A DNA stretch of 57,127 nt, taken from Comamonas sp. SCN 67-35 (GTDB taxonomy: Bacteria; Pseudomonadota; Gammaproteobacteria; Burkholderiales; Burkholderiaceae_C). The position numbers and the translations under genes are program-made. Position 1 is the first letter of the stretch, and each line of letters begins with the position of its first letter. Under the pieces are notes generated by a model that worked only from the letters and a program-made list of their open reading frames with translations, was not told where the DNA came from and did not search any database. The DNA lies in assembly GCA_001725255.1 (NCBI GenBank), contig MEFV01000019.1, positions 1-57,127 on the forward strand. The letters are read 5' to 3'. This document shows positions 38,004 to 51,580 of this stretch, piece after piece.

Positions 38004-38567
38004 ATGACCAACGAAAATGAAGAGACAAACCACGGATTGATCAAGACCCCCAGCCAGACGCTGACGGCAGCGGCGCTGGGGTTTCTGGTTCCGGTATTCG
38101 TCATACTCGGTCTGGTGTATTACTACACCTCCAGCACCCAGCCGGCTGCGGGCGGCAACAACAGCGCCGAGAACATCGATCAACGCATTGAGAAGATCGG
38201 GCGCGTCGTTGTCGCCGGCAGCCCTGAAGCCGCGGCGCAGGAGAAGGCCAATGCGGCGCAAGCCGCTACTCCCGCGCCTGTCGCCTCGGCCGCACCTTCA
38301 GCAAGCGCCAATGCCGGTGACTCCGGCGAAGCGGTCGGCAAGAAGATCTATGAAGCCACGTGCAAGGCCTGCCACGGCACGGGCGCAGCGGGAGCTCCCA
38401 AGTTCGGTGACAAGGCGGCGTGGGCACCGCGTCTGGCAGCCGGCTTCGATGAAGTCCTGAAGATCGCGACACATGGCAAGGGTGCCATGCCGCCCAAGGG
38501 GGGATCGACGGCATCCGACGCCGATTTCAAGGCGGCAGTCGAGTACCTGACCAACGCGGCCAAATAG
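38004..38567 (+). CDS. Membrane-anchored c-type cytochrome (cytochrome c5 family)
   Basis: 187 residues. A single N-terminal helix (about 19-41, LTAAALGFLVPVFVILGLVYYY) anchors a periplasmic domain via an Ala/Pro-rich linker. The haem site is CKACH (Cys120, Cys123, His124), and the axial Met is in KGAMPPKGG. Such c5-type proteins pass electrons to terminal oxidases. It is monocistronic, between the efflux operon and the atp locus. Confidence 0.92.
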   Translation: MTNENEETNHGLIKTPSQTLTAAALGFLVPVFVILGLVYYYTSSTQPAAGGNNSAENIDQRIEKIGRVVVAGSPEAAAQEKANAAQAATPAPVASAAPSASANAGDSGEAVGKKIYEATCKACHGTGAAGAPKFGDKAAWAPRLAAGFDEVLKIATHGKGAMPPKGGSTASDADFKAAVEYLTNAAK

Positions 38568-38638
38568 CGCGCCAGCCCTGGTCTGCGCAAGAGGGGCCAC
38601 GGCCCCGCGCCATGACCGCGGCGCCGTGCACCCGCCAA

Positions 38639-39169
38639 CTACCGCGGCACGGCCGCTTGCGGGCTGAGCACAAACCCGAACCGGCGGGCCAGATCCTCGG
38701 CCCTCACATGCTCGGGTTGTGGCCAGATACCGCGATCGAGCAGATCGGCGGCGATGACAACGTCCAGGCTGTGCACCAGCCCCAGGCCCAGGGCACTGTC
38801 TGCATACAGCCGGCCGAGTTCGTCACAGAGGGTCAGGCGTGCCCGTGTCCTGCATTGGGTATGGGAGCTGATCTCACCGTCAGGATCCACTCGCCACACC
38901 CATGGCGTGGCTTCCAGTTCCACGTAAACACGCTGGGGGCCATTCTGGAAGTACCACTGGCCTGCCGCGTCACTCAGATAATTGCGTCCGATGAAATCGA
39001 TCAGCCCGGGATGACGCAGCCGGTCACCGCGTGCCTGTACAAAGCTTCCTTGGGCCTGAGTAGCGGCATCACGCAGGAACCAGCGCCCCCGCGTGTCCAG
39101 CCCCAGCCAGCCATGGCACGCGGGAACGTTCGGCCACTTGGCGAGAGCACGCTTGACAAGCTCATCCAT
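38639..39169 (-). CDS. Conserved hypothetical protein (DUF2946/DUF2944-type), downstream of atpC
   Basis: 176 residues, no signal peptide, no membrane helix. The N-terminal MDELVKRALAKWPNVPACHGWLGLD and the middle FQNGPQRVYVELEATPWVWRVDPDG are strongly patterned, like a conserved family of beta-proteobacterial proteins of unknown function; my DUF number is from memory and uncertain. ATG 39169 is preferred to a start at 39205. A terminator-like hairpin separates it from the atp operon, so it may have its own promoter or be read through. Confidence 0.75.
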   Translation of the reverse strand: MDELVKRALAKWPNVPACHGWLGLDTRGRWFLRDAATQAQGSFVQARGDRLRHPGLIDFIGRNYLSDAAGQWYFQNGPQRVYVELEATPWVWRVDPDGEISSHTQCRTRARLTLCDELGRLYADSALGLGLVHSLDVVIAADLLDRGIWPQPEHVRAEDLARRFGFVLSPQAAVPR

Positions 39170-39218
39170 GGCACGACTACCCACCGCTGCCAAGAGCGGC
39201 AGCAATACGCCAGATGTG

Positions 39219-39239
39219 GAAAAGCCCGCAGCAGCGGGC
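39219..39239 (-). terminator. Terminator of the atp operon
   Basis: Stem GCCCGC (39224-39229)/GCGGGC (39234-39239) with loop AGCA. On the minus strand it is followed by TTTTCC, and it lies 35 bp after the atpC stop. Confidence 0.7.
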
Positions 39240-39274
39240 CTTGAAAAATGCAGTCACGGAGGTACCTGACTGGC

Positions 39275-39691
39275 TCAGTGTTTTTCCCTGAACTTGCGCA
39301 GAGCCGCCAACTGAGCCGCCATGATGGCCAACTCGGACTGAGCGCGCGCCAGATCAATCTCGCTCTTGGCGTGTGTCAGGGCTTCCTGGGCGAGTTTCTT
39401 CGCCTCCTCGGCCTTCTGCTCATCGAGATCGCGGCCACGAATGGCAGTATCCGAGAGAACCATGACGTGGTCCGGCTGAACTTCCAGAATGCCGCCGGCC
39501 ACGAAAATGAATTCTTCGCCACCGCTGGCCAACTCGATGCGAACCGAACCCGGCTTGATGCGCGTGATCAGCGGGGTGTGCTTGGGCAAAATTCCCAACT
39601 CACCTGACTCGCCAGGCAGCGCAACGAACTTCGCCTCGCCCGAAAAGATGGACTCTTCGGCGCTGACGACGTCCACGTGTATGGTGCTCAT
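39275..39691 (-). CDS. atpC: ATP synthase epsilon subunit
   Basis: 138-residue F1 stalk subunit with the N-terminal beta sandwich ([41 protein letters not shown]) and a C-terminal helical hairpin ([30 protein letters not shown]) that can inhibit ATP hydrolysis. Last gene of the atp operon. Confidence 0.96.
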   Translation of the reverse strand: MSTIHVDVVSAEESIFSGEAKFVALPGESGELGILPKHTPLITRIKPGSVRIELASGGEEFIFVAGGILEVQPDHVMVLSDTAIRGRDLDEQKAEEAKKLAQEALTHAKSEIDLARAQSELAIMAAQLAALRKFREKH

Positions 39692-39774
39692 GCAAACTCC
39701 TTGGGTGGATCAGTGGGCGCAAGCATGGGGTCGGCGGCCATTGCCCGATGCCCGACCCCATTCACGAACGCCGG

Positions 39775-42107
<2,333 letters not shown>

Positions 42108-42125
42108 GTCGAGTTCCTCCTGCGC

Positions 42126-43685
42126 TCAGGCGAAGGATTTCTTGAACGCGGTGATGGCTTGCGTCAATTCGGCCTCGTCCTTGCCTTCCTTGTCGAATGC
42201 GCGGTTCTTTTCCAGACGTCCCAGCAAATCGCCATGGCTGGCCTTCAGGAACTGGTGCAGGCCCGACTCGAAGGACAGCACCTTCTTCACGTCCACATCG
42301 TCCAGGAAACCCTTGTTGACCGCGAACAACGTGGCCGCCATCAGGCTGATCGGCAGCGGGTGGTATTGCGCCTGCTTGAGCAGCTCGGTCACGCGTGCGC
42401 CGCGGTCAAGCTGCTTGCGGGTCGCCTCGTCCAGATCAGAGGCGAACTGAGCAAAGGCCGCCAATTCGCGATACTGCGCCAGGTCGGTACGAATACCGCC
42501 CGACAGGCCCTTGATGAGCTTGGTTTGCGCGGCGCCACCGACGCGCGACACCGAGATACCGGCGTTGATGGCGGGACGGATACCTGCGTTGAACAGGCTG
42601 GTTTCGAGGAAGATCTGGCCGTCGGTGATCGAGATCACGTTGGTCGGCACGAAGGCGGACACGTCGCCCGCCTGGGTTTCGATCACGGGCAAAGCGGTGA
42701 GCGAACCGGTCTTGCCCTTGATCTCGCCCTTGGTGAACTGTTCCACGTAGTGGGCATTGACACGGGCAGCGCGCTCGAGCAAACGGCTGTGGAGATAGAA
42801 CACGTCGCCCGGGAAAGCCTCGCGGCCTGGCGGACGGCGCAGCAGCAGCGAAACCTGGCGATAGGCCACCGCCTGCTTGGAGAGATCGTCATAAATGATG
42901 AGAGCATCCTGACCGCGGTCACGGAAATACTCGCCCATCGTGCAACCGGAGTAGGCAGACACATACTGCATGGCCGCCGACTCCGAGGCCGATGCCGCCA
43001 CGACGATGGTGTACGCCATGGCGCCGGCCTGCTCCAGAGAGCGCACCACATTCTTGATCGACGAAGCCTTCTGACCAATCGCGACGTAGATGCAGGTGAC
43101 GTCCTGGCCCTTCTGATTGATGATCGTATCGATGGCCACGGCCGTCTTGCCGGTCTGGCGGTCGCCAATGATCAATTCACGCTGACCACGGCCAATCGGC
43201 ACCATCGAGTCGATGGACTTGAGACCTGTCTGGAGTGGCTGATCGACCGACTGGCGGGCGATCACGCCGGGCGCCACCTTCTCGATCACGTCGGTCATCT
43301 TGGCGTTGATGGGCCCCTTGCCGTCGATCGGCTGACCCAGCGCATTCACCACGCGCCCAACGAGTTCGGGGCCGACCGGCACTTCCAGAATGCGGCCGGT
43401 GCACTTGACCGTGTCGCCTTCGGAAATATGTTCGTAGCCACCCAGAATCACGGCGCCGACCGAGTCGCGCTCGAGATTCAGTGCGAGGCCATAGCTGGGT
43501 TGCCCTTGCGCGTCCGCCGGAAATTCCAGCATTTCGCCTTGCATCGCGTCCGACAGGCCGTGAACGCGAACGATTCCGTCGGTCACCGACACCACGGTGC
43601 CCTGGTTGCGGATGTCGCCGCCGGCAGCCAGCCCTTCGATACGACTCTTGATGAGTTCGGAGATCTCTGCGGGATTGAGTTGCAT
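42126..43685 (-). CDS. atpA: ATP synthase alpha subunit
   Basis: 519-residue non-catalytic nucleotide-binding F1 subunit. P-loop [25 protein letters not shown], the catalytic-interface Arg in [10 protein letters not shown] and the N-terminal [17 protein letters not shown]. Full length. Confidence 0.98.
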   Translation of the reverse strand: MQLNPAEISELIKSRIEGLAAGGDIRNQGTVVSVTDGIVRVHGLSDAMQGEMLEFPADAQGQPSYGLALNLERDSVGAVILGGYEHISEGDTVKCTGRILEVPVGPELVGRVVNALGQPIDGKGPINAKMTDVIEKVAPGVIARQSVDQPLQTGLKSIDSMVPIGRGQRELIIGDRQTGKTAVAIDTIINQKGQDVTCIYVAIGQKASSIKNVVRSLEQAGAMAYTIVVAASASESAAMQYVSAYSGCTMGEYFRDRGQDALIIYDDLSKQAVAYRQVSLLLRRPPGREAFPGDVFYLHSRLLERAARVNAHYVEQFTKGEIKGKTGSLTALPVIETQAGDVSAFVPTNVISITDGQIFLETSLFNAGIRPAINAGISVSRVGGAAQTKLIKGLSGGIRTDLAQYRELAAFAQFASDLDEATRKQLDRGARVTELLKQAQYHPLPISLMAATLFAVNKGFLDDVDVKKVLSFESGLHQFLKASHGDLLGRLEKNRAFDKEGKDEAELTQAITAFKKSFA

Positions 43686-43725
43686 GACTCTTTCCTTCTT
43701 TCCTTAAATTGCCGCGCCGACGCCC

Positions 43726-44265
43726 TCAGGCCGTGAGCGCCGCTTTCATTTGTTCCAGACGGGCCTTGACGGAAGTGTCCAGCACCTCATCACCGACCAC
43801 CACGCGTACACCACCAATCAGGCTCGGGTCCACAGTCACCGTCAGATGAAGCTTGCGCCCGAAACGTTTTTCCAGTGTCGAGCCGAGCTCGCTCAGTTGT
43901 TGTGGAGCAACCTCAAATGCGCTGACCACCAAGGCATCCGAAGCGCCCTTGGTCTGGTTCACCAGGGTGCGAAACTGTGCCGCAATCTCGGACAAAACGC
44001 GCAGTCGGCCGTTTTCAACCACGGTACGCAGAAAATTGGATGCGATCGCGGGCAATGCACTGCGTGCAACACCGACGATCACGCCCAGAACCTGCTCGGC
44101 AGTCACCTTTGGGCTATCGACAACCTCGCGCAATTGCGGGTTCGATGCAATCGCTGCAAGTTCGTCAACCCAAGCCGTGGCTTCGCTCAAGTCGACCTGC
44201 TGCTCTGCGCAAGCCTTGAACAAGGCTTCCGCATAGGGACGGGCAATAGTGGCAAGTTCCGCCAT
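43726..44265 (-). CDS. atpH: ATP synthase delta subunit
   Basis: 179-residue peripheral stalk subunit joining F1 to the b subunits. [19 protein letters not shown] at the N-terminus and the C-terminal [27 protein letters not shown] are family signatures. The next gene in the operon, atpA, begins 40 bp after its stop. Confidence 0.96.
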   Translation of the reverse strand: MAELATIARPYAEALFKACAEQQVDLSEATAWVDELAAIASNPQLREVVDSPKVTAEQVLGVIVGVARSALPAIASNFLRTVVENGRLRVLSEIAAQFRTLVNQTKGASDALVVSAFEVAPQQLSELGSTLEKRFGRKLHLTVTVDPSLIGGVRVVVGDEVLDTSVKARLEQMKAALTA

Positions 44266-44275
44266 GGCTTGCCCC

Positions 44276-44746
44276 TTACAGCTCGGTCTTCAAACGCGCA
44301 AGCAACTCGGAATGCACAGCCGGGTTGACCTCCTTGCGCAAAATCTGCTCTGCACCTTTGACGGCCAGCTGCGCAACCTGTTCGCGCAACGCTTCACGCG
44401 CTTGCGTCACCTGTTGCTCGGCCTCGACACGGGCAGCAGCAACGATCTTGTTGCCCTCCTCCGTGGCGCGGCCCTTGGCCTCTTCGATGATCGCGCGAGC
44501 GTGGCGCTCGGCGTCGGCCAGGCGCTGAGCACTTTCATTGCGCGTTTCAGACAGTTGCTGCTCGACGCGTTGGTTGGCGGCAGCCAGCTCGCTCTTGGCC
44601 TTGTCGGCGGCAGCCAGGCCATCAGCGACCTTCTGCGCACGCTCGTCCAACGCATTGGCAATCGGCGGCCACACAAATTTCATCGTGAACGCCACAAGCA
44701 GCAGGAACACGATGATTTGAATGATGAGGGTAGCAGTGATGCTCAC
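44276..44746 (-). CDS. atpF: ATP synthase b subunit
   Basis: 156 residues: one N-terminal membrane helix ([26 protein letters not shown]) and a long Ala/Glu/Arg-rich coiled coil forming the stator stalk. The atpH start follows 10 bp after its stop. Confidence 0.96.
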   Translation of the reverse strand: MSITATLIIQIIVFLLLVAFTMKFVWPPIANALDERAQKVADGLAAADKAKSELAAANQRVEQQLSETRNESAQRLADAERHARAIIEEAKGRATEEGNKIVAAARVEAEQQVTQAREALREQVAQLAVKGAEQILRKEVNPAVHSELLARLKTEL

Positions 44747-44847
44747 GATGGTTCCTTGGATGGCAGCGGCCTCGAAGCCGCAAGACTCGGTTGCAGGCTG
44801 GACGCGCCTGATGACGACACGTCGCCTGCTCCAACCTGGTCAGGAAC

Positions 44848-46080
<1,233 letters not shown>

Positions 46081-46091
<11 letters not shown>

Positions 46092-46626
46092 CGGTATGTT
46101 CTCTCCGCATTTGTCCAGACTTCACGGGGCGCGCCCACAGAAGACCGATCCAGTACATCTTGATCGTCAGCACCAGACCAACCAGCAAAGCCGGCCAGCT
46201 CGGCACCCCTAAAAATCTTGGGGCCATCCACAGCATCCCCACGGTCAAGACCAGCTTGACCCCCTCCCACAACAGCAGGCCGACCAGCGCCGCCCCAGCG
46301 GGGAAGCCGGGCCGCGCCCATCGGGTCGTGCCCCACGCCGCCACGGCGGCCGGCAGCACACCTGCCAAGGCGCCATAAGCTGCAGACCAGCCCACGGCAG
46401 CGCGTTGCGTGAACAACCAGGCCAGGACAGCAACCACACCACCCACAAGCACCTGCCACTTCAGCGCCCGGGTTACGGGCAGCTGCGGATGCTGGCTACG
46501 CCACTGGCGTGCCTCTTCAGGCGTCAAAGGCCGAAAGCCCTTGTCACTTTCGTCCTGCGACGAGGCAGTTGCCCTCTGTGCAACCCGGCGCTGGTTCGAA
46601 GCGTCATGGCTCGTATCGACTGACAC
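46081..46626 (-). CDS. atpI: ATP synthase subunit I (AtpI)
   Basis: 181-residue membrane protein with a polar N-terminus (about 1-55) and four helices; it matches AtpI by position as first gene of the operon and by the pattern GWSAAYGALAGVLPAAVAAWG and ALLVGLVLTIKMYWIGLLWA. AtpI helps c-ring assembly and is not part of the enzyme. GTG 46626 starts the frame; the exact start within the polar N-terminus is uncertain. Confidence 0.85.
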
Positions 46627-46662
46627 GTGGGCGGTACCTGCGCCTGATTACAAAACTTTTCG

Positions 46663-46691
46663 ATTATACGTAAAAACCCCGAGTTTTCGAA
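46663..46691 (-). promoter_or_regulatory. Probable atp operon promoter
   Basis: On the minus strand a perfect TATAAT (46668-46663) lies 36 bp before the atpI start. A -35 at 17-bp spacing is poor (TTCGAA, 46691-46686). Confidence 0.5.
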
Positions 46692-46769
46692 CGATCTCAG
46701 CCCTTCACCATCTTTTACAAGATGACCGGGGAGCCAGGACGAAGGTTCCGCGCTGCTATCCTTGCCGCC

Positions 46770-47081
46770 ATGGACATCCCCAGGCACACTTTACCCATCA
46801 TTGGCAACGGCACGTCACACCACGAGGACAGCCTGATGACGTATCCCTGCCCCTTCCCCATCAAGGTGATGGGCTTGCGGCAAGAGGGTTTCGTGGGTGC
46901 CGTGACCGAAATTGCCCGTCGATTCGACCCGGCATTTGATGCCGCTTCCGTGGAGCTGCGTCCCAGCCGTCAGGGCAGGTACCTGGGCATCACCATCACG
47001 GTCACCGCGACCAGCCGCGAACAACTGGACAATCTGTACCGGGCGCTGACCACCCACCCCATGGTGAAGGTGGTCCTGTGA
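46770..47081 (+). CDS. ybeD: YbeD/DUF493 family protein
   Basis: 103-residue small protein with the ACT-like DUF493 fold ([53 protein letters not shown] at the C-terminus). The family lies next to lipB in many proteobacteria and its role in lipoate metabolism is unproven. ATG 46770 gives the expected short extension; ATG 46836 is an alternative. Its stop overlaps the lipB GTG. Confidence 0.88.
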   Translation: MDIPRHTLPIIGNGTSHHEDSLMTYPCPFPIKVMGLRQEGFVGAVTEIARRFDPAFDAASVELRPSRQGRYLGITITVTATSREQLDNLYRALTTHPMVKVVL

Positions 47082-47779
47082 CGTCAGCCAGGGTTTGCAT
47101 GCTGGGGCATGCTCAGTACGCGGCAACCTTGCGCGCCATGCAAGCCTACACTCACGCACGCAGGGAAGACACTCCTGACGTGCTATGGTTGTGCGAGCAC
47201 GATGCAGTGTTCACTCAAGGTCTGGCTGGCAAATCTGAGCACATTTTGCAGGCTGGAGCCATCCCTGTGGTCAAGACCAACCGCGGCGGACAGGTCACTT
47301 TTCACGGCCCGGGGCAAGTGGTGGCCTACCCCATGATCGATCTGGAGCGCGCGGGCTACTACGTCAAGGAGTATGTGTTCCGGACAGAAGAGGCCGTCAT
47401 CCGCACCCTCGCGGACTACGGCATCACCGGTCACCGCGTCGCGGGCGCACCTGGTATTTACGTGCGACTGAGCGACCCGACGAGCCATGCGCAGCTGCCG
47501 CAGCGCCCGCTGCGGCGCACGCCAGGCAGCGCACCACCCACGCCGGATTTCACCGACGTGGGAAAAATCGCAGCCCTGGGCATCAAGGTCAGCCGCCACT
47601 GCACCTACCATGGCGTGGCTTTCAACGTGGCCATGGACCTCTCTCCCTTCCAGCGAATTCATCCTTGCGGCTATGCGCAACTGCGGACGATTGACCTGGC
47701 CGGCGTGGGCATCCGCACGACCTGGCAGGAAGCGGCGACGCGGCTGGCCATGCATCTGCAGAGGCGGCTCGAGAACTGA
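47078..47779 (+). CDS. lipB: Octanoyl-[ACP]:protein N-octanoyltransferase LipB
   Basis: 233 residues. Transfers octanoyl groups from ACP to lipoyl domains, the first step of lipoic acid synthesis. Signatures are [35 protein letters not shown] (catalytic Lys) and the thioester Cys in RIHPCGY. GTG 47078 overlaps the ybeD stop. An insertion of about 20 residues ([20 protein letters not shown]) follows APGIYV. lipA, commonly next, is absent here. Confidence 0.95.
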   Translation: MTSARVCMLGHAQYAATLRAMQAYTHARREDTPDVLWLCEHDAVFTQGLAGKSEHILQAGAIPVVKTNRGGQVTFHGPGQVVAYPMIDLERAGYYVKEYVFRTEEAVIRTLADYGITGHRVAGAPGIYVRLSDPTSHAQLPQRPLRRTPGSAPPTPDFTDVGKIAALGIKVSRHCTYHGVAFNVAMDLSPFQRIHPCGYAQLRTIDLAGVGIRTTWQEAATRLAMHLQRRLEN

Positions 47780-47840
47780 TCCCCTCGACATCGCCGCTCT
47801 TGCAGCACTTCAGACGCGTGACAACAAGGCTCAGGCCTCG

Positions 47841-49556
47841 TCAGGAGGGGGCTGCACCCAACAGCAGACGAGGCACCTGCGCGGCGACCACCTGCCCCGC
47901 CCACTCTTTCAAGGATGCGGCATCGCTCAATAGCACTTGCTGCTTGACGTGCGGAATCTGCGTCGGCTGCATCGAAAAGTACCGAAGACCCAGGCCCAGC
48001 AACAGACGCGTCAGCGCAGCATCGGCGGCCATCTCCCCACAGATGCTCACCTCCTTGCCGCAACGCGCTCCAGCGGCAATGACCCCATGGACCAAACGCA
48101 AGATGGCGGGGTGCAGAGGATCGTAGAGATAGGCGACCGATTCATCGGCACGGTCGATCGCAAGGGTGTACTGAATCAGGTCGTTGGTGCCGATGGACAA
48201 AAAATCAAAATACTGCAAAAAATCTTCGGCCAACAAGGCCGCCGCCGGCACCTCCACCATTGCGCCTGCGCGCACGGCACCTGCCGCCACGCCGCGCATC
48301 GCAAGTTCGTCCCGTGCGGTTTGCAACTGGCTCAGTACTTGGTGAATCTCACCAAGGTGGCCGATCATCGGGAACAACACGCTGACCGGCCCGTGAGCCG
48401 CGGCACGCAGGATCGCACGCAGCTGGGTTCGGAACATCGCCGGATCCGCCAAACTCCAGCGTATGGCCCGCAAGCCCAACGCCGGGTTGACGGTGATTGA
48501 ACGATTCGCGCCATCGAGAGGCTTGTCCGCTCCGACGTCTATGGTTCGTATGGTCACGGGCAAACCGTGCATGCCTTCGACCACTGCCCGGTAAGCCTGG
48601 AATTGCTCTTCCTCGGAGGGCAAACCACCCCTGCGTTCCATGAACAGGAACTCACTGCGAAAGAGCCCCACTCCTGTCGCCCCCGCCCGCAGGGCGGCCG
48701 CCACATCCTCAGGCCCTTCGATATTCGCCAGCAGCTGCACCGCCTCTCCATCGAGCGTGCGTGCAGGCACTGCCGAAAGATTCTCCAGCTCCTTCCTGCG
48801 CTGCGCCAGGGCACATTCACGCGCCTGGTACTCCAGCCGCTCATCGGCATCGGGCTCGACAATGATGATCCCCGCTTCGCCATCGACCACCAGCCAATCA
48901 TCAGGCCTTACCCGCTGACTGACTCCTCGCGCCGCCACGACGGCCGGAATGCCCATGCTGCGCGCGACGATCGCCGTATGGCTCGTGACGGCACCCGCAT
49001 CAGTGACGAAGCCGGCAAATGCTCCGTCCCGATAACGCAGCAGATCAGCAGGAGAAAGATCATGCGCAACGAGGATGCGCCGTTCACCATCCTCCGGGCT
49101 TTTCGCAGGCTGTGCGACCCCATGCAGATGATGCTGTACCCGTTCCACCACCTGTTCCAAGTCTGCCTTGCGCTCCCTGAGGTAAGTGTCGTCCATGGCG
49201 TCGAACTGGCGAGCCAGGATCTCCATCTGAGCGGACAAGGCCCACTCAGCGTTGTAGCGATGTTGCGTGATCCAGTGTGCAATGGCCGCTCGGAACACCT
49301 CGTCGTGCAGCAATTGCAGATGCACATCGATCAAGGCCGCCAGTTCCACCGGAGCATCGCCGGGCAATGTGGCCTGCATGCCGTGCAGCTCCTGCGCCAC
49401 GGCGTCACGCGCCCGGCGCAGACGCTCCAGTTCGGATTCAACCTGCGCCTCTTCAATTCGATAGCGGGCCACATTGGCACCGCTGTGCTGCACCAGCACA
49501 GCCCGACCCTGCGCAATTCCCTGCGTGACTGCCAGACCGCGGACGCGTGTGCTCAC
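47841..49556 (-). CDS. ptsI: PTS enzyme I (phosphoenolpyruvate-protein phosphotransferase)
   Basis: 571-residue first PTS enzyme, passing phosphate from PEP to HPr. The active-site His is in GAVTSHTAIVARSMGIPAV, and the PEP-binding barrel has LFRSEFLFMER, SIGTNDLIQYTLAIDR and the Cys in VSICGEMAADA. GTG 49556 (MSTRVRGLAVTQGIAQGRAVL) is chosen because it aligns with the usual EI start; the upstream 27 codons to a TTG look non-coding. With only EIIA-Man and HPr nearby and no permease, it is regulatory rather than for sugar uptake. Confidence 0.94.
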   Translation of the reverse strand: MSTRVRGLAVTQGIAQGRAVLVQHSGANVARYRIEEAQVESELERLRRARDAVAQELHGMQATLPGDAPVELAALIDVHLQLLHDEVFRAAIAHWITQHRYNAEWALSAQMEILARQFDAMDDTYLRERKADLEQVVERVQHHLHGVAQPAKSPEDGERRILVAHDLSPADLLRYRDGAFAGFVTDAGAVTSHTAIVARSMGIPAVVAARGVSQRVRPDDWLVVDGEAGIIIVEPDADERLEYQARECALAQRRKELENLSAVPARTLDGEAVQLLANIEGPEDVAAALRAGATGVGLFRSEFLFMERRGGLPSEEEQFQAYRAVVEGMHGLPVTIRTIDVGADKPLDGANRSITVNPALGLRAIRWSLADPAMFRTQLRAILRAAAHGPVSVLFPMIGHLGEIHQVLSQLQTARDELAMRGVAAGAVRAGAMVEVPAAALLAEDFLQYFDFLSIGTNDLIQYTLAIDRADESVAYLYDPLHPAILRLVHGVIAAGARCGKEVSICGEMAADAALTRLLLGLGLRYFSMQPTQIPHVKQQVLLSDAASLKEWAGQVVAAQVPRLLLGAAPS

Positions 49557-49620
49557 ATGTCTGCGGCGCGCCGCCCCACGAGCCACGCAGATCTTCGAGG
49601 AAAACGCGCACGCAGCACGG

Positions 49621-49890
49621 TCACTCTCCCTCGCCAAACTTGTCGGCGATCAGAGCAAGCAGTGCCTGCATGGCCGCCTCCTCCTGGACCCCATCCGTCT
49701 CCACCTCAACCTCCGTTCCCATCCCGGCAGCGAGCATCATGACGCCCATGATGCTCTTGGCATTGATACGCCGATCACCGCGGCTCATCCAGACCTGGCA
49801 ACCAAAACTGCTGGCAAGTTTGGTCAACTTGGCCGATGCCCGGGCGTGCAGCCCGAGCCGGTTGACAATCATGACTTTGCTCTTGCGCAC
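49621..49890 (-). CDS. ptsH: Phosphocarrier protein HPr
   Basis: 89 residues. GTG 49890 places the phosphorylated His at 15 (NRLGLHARASAKL) and the HPr-kinase Ser at 46 (INAKSIMGVMML), the canonical numbering, which decides the start over GTG 49911 and ATG 49872. Conserved Ser46 implies control by HPrK, whose gene is not in the window. It lies 8 bp after the EIIA gene. Confidence 0.95.
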   Translation of the reverse strand: MRKSKVMIVNRLGLHARASAKLTKLASSFGCQVWMSRGDRRINAKSIMGVMMLAAGMGTEVEVETDGVQEEAAMQALLALIADKFGEGE

Positions 49891-49898
49891 GGTACCCA

Positions 49899-50303
49899 CT
49901 ACTCCCGGCACGCTGCGGCCGTCTGCAACTCGATCATTCCCTGGTGTCCGCCAGACAAAGCACGCTCGACGAGCTGCGCCAGATCTTCATCACGATAGTT
50001 CACCGCGCGCAGCAGCATGGGCAAATTGACACCCGTCACCAGCCGCACATCCGCGCCCTCGACCAGACCCTGAGCCACATTGCACGGCGTCGCGCCGACG
50101 ACATCGGAGAGCAGCAGCACTTGTCTGGCGCAGCTGCGGCTCATCAACGAGCGCGCCGCTTGGCGCATTTCTGCGGGCTGCGAATAGGCAGGAACGTCAA
50201 GGGCCAGCACTTCCGCGTCGCACTCGGGAAAAACATGCAGCGCGCAGGCGCGCAGAGCACTTGCCAGAGGCGCATGGGCGATCAGCAGGAAACAAGTCTT
50301 CAT
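49899..50303 (-). CDS. PTS EIIA component, mannose family (EIIA-Man)
   Basis: 134-residue cytoplasmic EIIA of the mannose/fructose (ManX) type. The phosphorylated His10 is in FLLIAHAPLASAL, and VLLLSDVVGATPCNVAQGL is the family signature. No EIIB, EIIC or EIID gene is present, the usual situation in Burkholderiales, where this EIIA is regulatory. ATG 50303 gives His at the expected position. Confidence 0.93.
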   Translation of the reverse strand: MKTCFLLIAHAPLASALRACALHVFPECDAEVLALDVPAYSQPAEMRQAARSLMSRSCARQVLLLSDVVGATPCNVAQGLVEGADVRLVTGVNLPMLLRAVNYRDEDLAQLVERALSGGHQGMIELQTAAACRE

Positions 50304-50424
50304 GGGGCGCGACGACACAACAATTCATTGCATTATCGCAGCACCCTTGCCACAACAAGGGGCACGACACCTGGCTGTTGCAGGAGGCATGCACGGCGAA
50401 AGCTACACTTGCGCGACAGAAACC

Positions 50425-50937
50425 ATGACTCCTTACCTCCCTGGCGTGCAGCACCCCGCTTTCAAGCTCTTCTCCCCCACGACTGAAGAAGAAATTGCCA
50501 CCGTGCGGGGACTTTTCAGCGAATACGCGCAGTCACTGGCCGTGGATCTGGCCCTGCAGGGCCTGGACCAGGAACTCGCTCGATTGCCCGGCGACTACGC
50601 GCCTCCTCGTGGCTGCCTCTATCTCGCGGAAGTCAATGGCAGCATCGCAGGCTGCTGCGCGCTGCGCCCGCTGGACAATTGCGACTATCCCAACGCTGCG
50701 GAAATGAAACGACTGTATGTCCGTCGGGCATTTCGCGGCTTCGGGCTTGGAAGAGTGCTCGCGGAAGCCATCCTCGACGCCGCGCAAAGACGCGGCTACA
50801 GCTGCGTCCTGCTAGACACGCTGAACGACATGGAAGCGGCACGGGCACTGTACGAAGAATTGGGCTTCACTGAAATCCCACCGTACTACCACAGCCCTTA
50901 CGCAGGGGCGCACTACCTGAAAGTGGAACTCGGCTAG
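50425..50937 (+). CDS. GNAT-family N-acetyltransferase
   Basis: 170-residue acetyltransferase with the acetyl-CoA site EMKRLYVRRAFRGFGLGRVLAEAIL (R/Q-x-x-G-x-G/A) and DTLNDMEAARALYEELGF. The substrate is unknown. ATG 50425 (MTPYLPGVQH) is preferred; ATG 50389 is 12 codons upstream. It is divergent from the PTS genes. Confidence 0.87.
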   Translation: MTPYLPGVQHPAFKLFSPTTEEEIATVRGLFSEYAQSLAVDLALQGLDQELARLPGDYAPPRGCLYLAEVNGSIAGCCALRPLDNCDYPNAAEMKRLYVRRAFRGFGLGRVLAEAILDAAQRRGYSCVLLDTLNDMEAARALYEELGFTEIPPYYHSPYAGAHYLKVELG

Positions 50938-50957
50938 TCGCAGTCCGCGCTTGCGCC

Positions 50958-51464
50958 TCAGCGCTTGAACTGACCGAGCAAGGTCGTTGCGTCACTGACT
51001 TCAAATTTTCCAGGCGCCTCGACATTGAGTTGCACCACCTTGCCATCCCTGAGCAGCATCGAATAGCGGCTGGAGCGCAACCCCAATCCTTTGCCCGTCA
51101 GGTCCCAGGTCAGGCCCGTGGCTTTCGCAAAGGCGGCATCGCCGTCGGCCAGCATCCGCACTTTCCCGGCAGCCTTGTTCTCCCTTCCCCACGCACCCAT
51201 CACGAAGGGATCGTTGACGGCAACACACCAGATCTCATCGGCGCCAGCCGCGCGCAACGCCGCTGCCTTCTCGAGGTAACCCGGCAGATGTTCATTGGAG
51301 CAAGTGGGCGTGAACGCCCCCGGCACCGCAAACAGGGCAATGGTCTTGCCCGCCGCAGCCTTGCCCACGTCAACGGGATTGGGGCCTACGCTGCAGCCAT
51401 CGCTTGCAACATCGACAAATTCCATCAGTGTTGCTGGCGGCAACATGTCACCTATCTTGATCAT
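50958..51464 (-). CDS. Peroxiredoxin, Prx5 type
   Basis: 168-residue thiol peroxidase. Peroxidatic Cys55 is in FAVPGAFTPTCSNEHLPGY, the Prx5 signature, with a second Cys at about 79 (DEIWCVAVND). No glutaredoxin fusion. It reduces peroxides with a thioredoxin or glutaredoxin donor. ATG 51464 (MIKIGD) is the family start. It is isolated by the terminator at 51519 from the ribosomal operon. Confidence 0.93.
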   Translation of the reverse strand: MIKIGDMLPPATLMEFVDVASDGCSVGPNPVDVGKAAAGKTIALFAVPGAFTPTCSNEHLPGYLEKAAALRAAGADEIWCVAVNDPFVMGAWGRENKAAGKVRMLADGDAAFAKATGLTWDLTGKGLGLRSSRYSMLLRDGKVVQLNVEAPGKFEVSDATTLLGQFKR

Positions 51465-51518
51465 CTTCAACCCCTCAGCATCTTGCGAGCAGCCCCAATG
51501 GCGCATCGTGCAAGAGAC

Positions 51519-51550
51519 AAAAAAGCGGCCCACATTGTGGGCCGCTTTTT
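51519..51550. terminator. Strong bidirectional terminator after the S10 operon
   Basis: Long inverted repeat AAAAAAGCGGCCCAC/GTGGGCCGCTTTTT around a small loop, with A and T runs at both sides. It lies 31 bp after the rpsQ stop and upstream of the peroxiredoxin start. Confidence 0.88.
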
Positions 51551-51580
51551 ATGTTCTTGCTGGTGTCGTGCGAATGTGCT

